A DNA stretch of 64,000 bases, from NCBI RefSeq assembly GCF_000801105.2, contig NC_079512.1, positions 2,418,263 through 2,482,262 of the forward strand. Direction: 5' to 3'. Shown here in pieces: positions 57,401 to 64,000 of the stretch (the first letter of the stretch is position 1; each line of letters starts with the position of its first letter). The notes beneath the pieces were generated by a model. That model did not search any database, was not told where the DNA came from, and was given only the letters and a program-made list of their open reading frames with translations. Made by a program: the position numbers and the translations under genes. Source of the DNA: Raphanus sativus. Its lineage: Eukaryota > Streptophyta > Magnoliopsida > Brassicales > Brassicaceae.

Positions 57401-58838
57401 CAGAGTTTAGATTTGCCATGAAAAATTTGTTCCGTGTGATACCTTTTGATTAGAAACTTTGTAGTCTTTTTGGAGTATTTCATTTCACTATTGTTGTTAA
57501 TCATGCAATCAGTAATATGCCAAATCATTCCTCAGTTAAGTTTACTAACTCGTGACAGTTATACTCTTATTAAGCTAAATTAAAGTTTTTTTGGTCAACC
57601 CTTTTTCATTAATTTTTTTTAGAAAAACAGAGTAGAAGGTTTATTACAAAGCATTTCGCCATGTGATTACATAATTATTATTCCTTACTCTCGCTTCCTT
57701 TGCAAGGCTATCCACATAGGCGACAAGATAACCATAAATAGATAACGTTTCTACAGAAGAAAAATATGTAAAGATTACTGTCTTTTTTTTTAACATTTGT
57801 AAATACTATTTCTTAACATTATGTTCTGTTCTTCTTGTGACCCCTCTTGCATTTAGGTGGCCACTAGGTTCCCCACCTGCCTTTATTTAAGATATTCTCA
57901 TTTGGGATCATAATGTAGTTAGACAAATATATTGTCACATGTTATGCATCTTCCCTTTCCCAACCACCTTCTCACATGTTTACTGTTTTACAAATGAAAT
58001 TTGATTGATGTTTCTTTTAATTATACTTTACTCTTTTAGTCATGATGTTCCTTCTAATTTATTTTTTCTTTAGAAAAATGATTAGTTACACCTGAAGACC
58101 TTTACTTTCAACTTTTTCTTTTGTTAAGTTCCTTAAAGTAGCATAGCTGCATAGGCTATATCTACTCTAGGAAAATGATCAAAATCAATTGGTTTTAAAC
58201 CCAAGAGAGTGGCTAGATAGCCTTTGCGTCATGGCATGACTTACTTATTTGGAAGACTTGGTAAAAATATTTGCTAGGAGTTGAACTAGATTATGATGGA
58301 ACGAACCGAATAAAAAACCTTGGAACTCATTATTTATTTGCAAAGAACGTCCTAGTATTACTTTTTTTTCCTTGTGATAATAATTTTTGGTTAAATGCGG
58401 CTAAGAATGTATTTCATTTGATCAAATATTATGTGATAATAACACGAAATTGGTATTGTTATCTTGGTTCTCAATGAATATATTGCGGATATTTGCTTGT
58501 ACCTAACATACGCGTGGGAGATAATAACAAACAGAATATTTATATAATGCGATCACAGACACATTACCGTGCAAGTATTTTGCTTAAGATTGGATACGTA
58601 TAAGGCCAGTATTTGTAGTGGAGACGTGCGCTTCCCGCTTCAGTCAGTGTTGTATTACAGTGCAAGGTTTTTTATATATTGGTCGATTCGATGATTAACG
58701 TATTTAATGTTACCGAATAGAATGAATACTACACTGCTTAACCTAAGTTTAGAATATTTCTCAAAAGGAAAATCTAAGTTTAGAACACAAAGATAGTTAG
58801 ATCATTTGTCATTATATTATCATATAAACGGTACTAGA
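57400..58838. other. Intergenic region downstream of KASII
   Basis: AT-rich, no gene recognised; short frames only (for example 58271-58477). Confidence 0.5.
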
Positions 58839-58891
58839 TCATGACCCGCGCGCCTGCGCGGGTTTATCTTTTGATTCACATTTTTTATATA

Positions 58892-59075
58892 CAGTATAAC
58901 CTCTTTAAATTAATAATCTATAAATTAATATCTCTATAAATTAATATAATTTCATAGTCCCAAATTAAGTTTTTGGTTCAATTAATATTTCGATAAATTA
59001 ATAATCTCTATAAATTAATAAAAAATTATAGTTTTGGTGTAGTCCCAACATTATTAATTTATAGAGGTTTCACTG
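58892..59075. mobile_element. Emigrant-type MITE nested in the Helitron-like element
   Basis: CAGTATAACCTCTTTAAATT at the left and, in reverse, CAGTGAAACCTCTATAAATT at the right, flanked by TA on both sides (58890-58891, 59076-59077). The terminus matches the Emigrant (pogo/mariner-type) consensus. 184 bp, non-coding. Confidence 0.88.
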
Positions 59076-61844
59076 TACATGTTGTATATTATTTAAGATT
59101 TATTATATAAAAAGTTATAATGATCCGGAACCAAAAAAAATCGACCCGGACAAAAAAAATCAAATACCTACTTAGATCCAAATGTTAAGAACCCGAAAAA
59201 CTCATACCTGAAATGAACAGATTTATACCCGACCCAGTGAGCTAAATTTCAAACATAATATCTTTTGTTATATTTTTAATTCATTTTTTTTGGGTTGGTG
59301 AGATTTACTATTTATTCGGAAGATTTTTGGCTAACTTAATGGTATATATTCGTAGGTTTTTTTTTTCTGAACAGGAAAAAAAAGATTTGAGTCTTGATTA
59401 AATTTATCTTATATAACAAATTGCTACTATAAATAATTTTTATAAAAACTAATTTGTAACAGTAATATCATTTTTTGTTATAAATTAGTATATCATAGTT
59501 TATAGGTTCAAAGTATAGAGTTAGTCGTCTTCATAGTATTGCTAATATTGATAGATGCAAGTTAATGAATACATATAATATATTGTATTATTAGTAATCT
59601 GTCGTATAGTATTATATGTTAGTAGATGTATTATTAATAATTTATCTTATAGTATAATATGCTAGTGGATGTACCTAGATTATAGTAAAATATATGCAAT
59701 ATAAGGAAACATGCGTAGTGGATATAATAATAAGGTAATAAGTGAAAAACTATGGTAATGGTTGATATTAATTATTTATAAAAATGTATGTCTAATAATA
59801 AGTAGATTAATATAGCATTAATTACATAAGGTCCAACTTTAAAATCCACCTAGAAGAAGTTGTAATGTTTCTGTTTTAATAAGATAGATGTATTGAAACT
59901 TAAACTCAAATTAACCAAATAACACTTATATTCTAATAGAAATAGAATTCAGAAAAACGGGTATGTTGTAGTCCAAATTGGCTCTTACCAAACTAAGTTA
60001 CCACTACTTATTTCATTGTGCATGTTTTACAAGATGGTAATTACAAAACGTGATTTATGGATGAGTGGGCCGTAGTTTATACAGCAAGGCCACTTGCCTA
60101 TTTGTATAATTGACGTTTCTTCACACACGAGAATTATTTAAACTGATATTTGTTTTAAAGTAGCTCAAATTTTCAGGTTTTTAATCATGCATGTTGGATG
60201 TGCCTTTTTATTTATTAGATATTTTAATCCTCCTATATATTAATCATATATATTAAATGACATTTGTTTATGTGTTGATCACTAGTTAATTCTTTAAAAT
60301 TATTATATATACTGGTCGATTATTTTCAATTTTATTTATTTAAATTAAATCTTATTTAGCGTTACTTGCCAAATAATCTAAAGAATATTACAAATAACAA
60401 TTTATGGTAATTAATTCTTAAAATTATAGAATGACTAATAATGTTTGATTTATAATATTTAATTTTTATAAACTATAAAATAATATGAATGAATTTTTAT
60501 ATAAAAATAATTATAATAGTTCTATATTTTACTTAATGAATTATATTTGAATATAATTTACAATAACTATTAAATCTTATAAAATCTAAACATGTTTTAT
60601 TAATCATTATTATTTTAAATTAATTATTATTTTTTTACAAAATAAATGTATCAGAATTTTGATATTATTTATAGAAAGATATGAATTATTTATAAAATAT
60701 AAATCTTACTATATATTAATTGAGAAGTCATTTAAATGATTTGTTTATGTATCGCTCATAGATAATGTTTCAAATATTTTTTATAATTTGATTGTTTGAT
60801 GAAACTTATTAATTATATTTTTTTAATCAAATCTGAACATATAAGGTAACTCTAGAATCAATTAATACAAGTTAGCAAAACACACAAGTAAATTTAAAAT
60901 AATTATATATGGTAACCAATTGTACAATTATACAAATAATATAGAAGATTTCATCAATTTGTTTATTTTATCAATGATTTTACTTAATTAAATAAAAAAT
61001 TAAGATATTTTTATATAAATAAATATTATGATTTATATTATTATATAAATAATTAGATCTTTATGTAAGGTATTATTAGAGCTTTTTATGTTTTTGAAGC
61101 CCACATGTGATTTATAAATCACTTATGAAGATTTTGAAATTATTTATAAAAAATTGAAAAAATATTTTTAGTCTGGCTTACAAAATCATTTTATTGGAGT
61201 TTCTAAATTATTTATAAAATATTTATTAAAAATTTATAAGGGTTTCGTTTATATGACTTATAAAGTTTCATGAAATCGTTTGTTAATACTTCTAAATCTA
61301 TTTAAAATTACATGAATGTTTATTTATAATTTATAATTATATAAAATTATTTCAAACTTTTTAATATTAAAATAGAAATCATTTAAGTGATTTTTGGCTG
61401 CTAAACTTATGTGAAATCTTATAAATTGTTATAATTTTGATGAGATTTTAAATTTATTTATTTTGTCAACTCAAAATCGAAAATAATTCTAAAATAAGTT
61501 ATCTTCAACTTTTCAATTGAGTACTTTTATAATTGAACAATGTGTATGTATAATAAGGGTTAATGAATCATATTAACTTATATCACACTTTTATCTAATC
61601 TATTAAAAGTAAAGTACAAATTAGAACTAACCCTTATTTTACCTAAAATATTACAAGACTATGCCACTACCTTATCTTCATTAAACAACATTAAATAAGT
61701 AGCCTAAATCAATTGAAACACTCAAACAAAAATCTCGAGTCTCCTTAACTAACCATTTCTCGGTTGTATTTCCTACTGCCGATAGAAACTCCAATCTATC
61801 AATTATTCCTTTTTTTGGCAGCTATCAATTATTCAGATTACATC

Positions 61845-61943
<99 letters not shown>
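61845..61943. repeat. (AAT)n microsatellite
   Basis: About 33 uninterrupted AAT units inside the Helitron-like element. The Asn-run and Ile-run frames here are artefacts of the repeat. Confidence 0.97.
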
Positions 61944-62766
61944 CCAATTCTGTAAAACCGAGAACATAAAAGTGATGTAAATTATCCATGTTAGAAAGTT
62001 AAGAACATCACTACTAACTAAAACGAGCACATAACCTTAATATTTTTTTTTGGCTTAAAACATAAGCGTAATATTATCCATGTATAAAACATTAAGATCA
62101 TACTTTCATGTAAATATTGTTTTCATGTGTATATTTTTCCTTCCCATCGTTTGTTATACTAAGCATATACTTTCGAAACACACACTAAATTAGCTCCACA
62201 AAATAATATTAAAATCATTGTCGTTCCATAACAGCTTCTATTTTTAAGTTATCACATTGACCAAAACAATATCAATTTTTCGAACACAATCTTTATTTAA
62301 ATAAACATGAAATATTCATTTCCTATATATTAACATGAAATATTCTATTCCATATGCCGATTTATACGAAACTAATCAATTATAGAATACTAAATATAAA
62401 AAATTCCAAAAGGTAAACCATATAATATTATTGTGCCATTTTATTGTTATCAATTTATATCTCTAATATTAACAAACTAAATATGATAAACTATTACTTG
62501 AAGATTCTTATATTCCTTTTCATTAAAACAGTTAATAAAATTCTGCATATAACTATATTATATATATATATATATCACTAAAACAATTACTATTTTTTAA
62601 AAAGTTAATAGAATGCTGCATATAACTATAAATATATAAAATCATATTAAACATTAAAAAATATTGGTAAGAATAAAAAATATATACCAATATTATGTAT
62701 GAAATGTTTTTAACAGTATTAAATTTTAAATTCGACACCCGTGCGGACGCACGGGTCAGTATCTAG

Positions 62767-64000
62767 TTACATATTAAAAGAGAAGTTATTTAAGTGATTT
62801 TAGTTTACCTGAAATCTCAAAAATTGTTACAGTTTTAACAATCAATTATCTGCAATTTTATATTTGAATACCTTATTTATATCTAAAATTAAAATGTTGT
62901 TATTTTTAATCATATCCAAAACTTTTATTTTTACCAAACCTTTTGAAAGAACCATATAAAAGAACAACTATTTTTTAAATTTAAAATAAATTGAAAACAC
63001 TTATATAAATGAAAAACATAAGTAAAACAAATCAGCAAAGACGGTGTCAGAACTACAAAACCTCTAACAATCGTTTTGGAGCTACAAATTTTTTTTTCTC
63101 TTAATAATTAAATTGTTTCTGTTTTACGTATTAAAATAAGATAAAAATTAATTTCGCAATCAATTACTTCATTAATAATATTGATACTAGGTAAGAGAAA
63201 TCTTTTTTTAGTGACTTAGATTTATGTTAATGAATTATCTTAACTTTCAAAACTATTTTAAAATGTATATTGAAACTTTTGTTTATCAAACTACCTACAA
63301 AATTGGGGACAAACAGACTATGTACAATAGGGGTGTTGAATAAAAGATTCAACAGTTGAATCACTATGAGAGTGTTGAAAAATGAAATTTGATGATGTAG
63401 ATTAAACTGTGTTGAAAAAATTCAACTAATTGAATAAGAAGGAAGTGGGGATCACTAACGACACATGTCACTTTTCTAAGGTTTTTTTGACATTTTCATA
63501 TCTTCTTTGTTTTTTAAAACCAATTATTTTATTATAAATTAAATAATTTATTTTTATTTTTGATATGGAAATCTATCATTTTAAATTCTCTATCAATAGA
63601 GATTAAGTTTATTTAATTTTGATATTTAAAAATAATCATTAATTTGTAAAATATGGTATTGAATTTTATTAAACAAAACCGTTGTAGTGGTAAAAGTTAA
63701 ATATGGGTTGAATGATGAAATGAAAAAAAAAAGAAAATGATGTAAAATGTAAAAAGATGAAGTGGACTGTGTTGAACCATGAAACAATTGTATATCTATA
63801 CTATTTTTTATGAAGTGATTTTGCTTATGTGTCATGCTCTCCATGATTTTAGATAATATTGAGTATTAGTCATATTCTCCGTAAGAAATTTTAGTAATTT
63901 AGTTGATGATTTATCATTATCATCTTTAAATAATTTTAGTGATTTATCTGATAATTTATTATTATATCAAATAATTAAAAAAATTTAACGATAATATGAT
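62767..64000. other. AT-rich intergenic region at the window end
   Basis: No gene seen. The stretch 63330-63780 has recurring GTGTTGAA words in both orientations (near 63332, 63378, 63412, 63770) and may be a MITE whose ends I could not fix. Confidence 0.45.

Larger units (their letters stand above)
58839..62766. mobile_element. Non-autonomous Helitron-like element
   Basis: 5' end TCATGACCCGCGCGCCTGCG, preceded by A; 3' end a GC-rich hairpin CCCGTGCGGACGCACGGG followed after a few bases by CTAG and then T. This gives the Helitron pattern of A/TC at the 5' end and hairpin-CTRR/T at the 3' end. Unusually the two ends mirror each other: ACTAGATxxTGACCCG with a CG-rich hairpin at both. 3.9 kb with no Rep/helicase frame. 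The interior is extremely AT-rich, with a nested Emigrant MITE and an (AAT)n run. Confidence 0.7.

Noticed and set aside
61764..62030. Frames with long Asn or Ile runs
   Set aside because: Translation of an (AAT)n microsatellite inside the Helitron-like element.
63330..63780. MITE with GTGTTGAA words
   Set aside because: Could not define matching inverted ends or a target duplication.

Overview
The window is nuclear DNA of a crucifer, most likely a Brassica. It is AT-rich, its genes have many short GT-AG introns, and it is full of plant MITEs, a TRIM, a CACTA derivative and a Helitron-like element. The recognisable genes follow the order of Arabidopsis thaliana chromosome 1 from about At1g75240 down to At1g74960 (order recalled, not searched). 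Many intervening Arabidopsis genes are absent and two survive only as fragments. That is the pattern expected of one subgenome after the Brassica whole-genome triplication and gene loss.

Layout. 1-2.5 kb: intergenic. 2.5-3.4 kb (-): zinc-finger homeodomain factor ZHD5. 3.9-19.3 kb: repeat-rich desert with a GAAGACTTC-type repeat field, a hAT-like MITE with 8-bp target duplication, two inverted Stowaway MITEs, a long inverted-repeat element, a GC-box MITE and an ~800-bp poly(A) retroposon with 17-bp target duplication. 19.4-22.1 kb (+): vacuolar glucose exporter ERDL6 (15 exons). 22.6-28.8 kb: an unrecognised, gene-like but apparently non-coding locus. It has a promoter-like start, splice-like junctions, an irregular array of ~30 copies of a CCCACGGCT box usually followed by a small palindrome (23.7-26.3 kb), and a second diverged tandem array. 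This is the best candidate for something new. 29-31.2 kb: two MITEs. 31.8-32.7 kb (+): small membrane-anchored protein of the At1g75180 type. 33.65-34.33 kb (-): dicistronic C/D snoRNA gene with telo-box, site II and TATA promoter; one snoRNA is U43/snR70-like. 34.4-35.4 kb: foldback element. 36.2-38.4 kb (-): DUF620 protein. 39.4-40.0 kb: CACTA MITE. 40.4-40.7 kb (-): BZR1 remnant. 41.36 kb (-): tRNA-Asp(GTC). 43.0-44.9 kb (+): AFR1, SAP30-type histone deacetylase subunit. 45.5-46.4 kb (-): thaumatin-like (PR5-family) protein. 46.6 kb: degenerate tRNA-like sequence. 47.5-48.7 kb (-): lysophosphatidate acyltransferase LPAT4. 50.3-51.5 kb: concatenated TRIM retrotransposon with six LTRs. 52.2-52.9 kb (+): C-terminal MORN remnant of ARC3. 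54.1-57.1 kb (+): plastid KASII/FAB1. 58.8-62.8 kb: non-autonomous Helitron-like element with a nested Emigrant MITE.

The genes are independent eukaryotic transcription units, not an operon. Shared themes are lipid synthesis (KASII, LPAT4), transcription and chromatin (ZHD5, AFR1), sugar export from the vacuole (ERDL6) and defence (thaumatin-like). Exon boundaries were set by eye from GT-AG sites and frame continuity. All homology statements come from recalled family sequences, with no database search.
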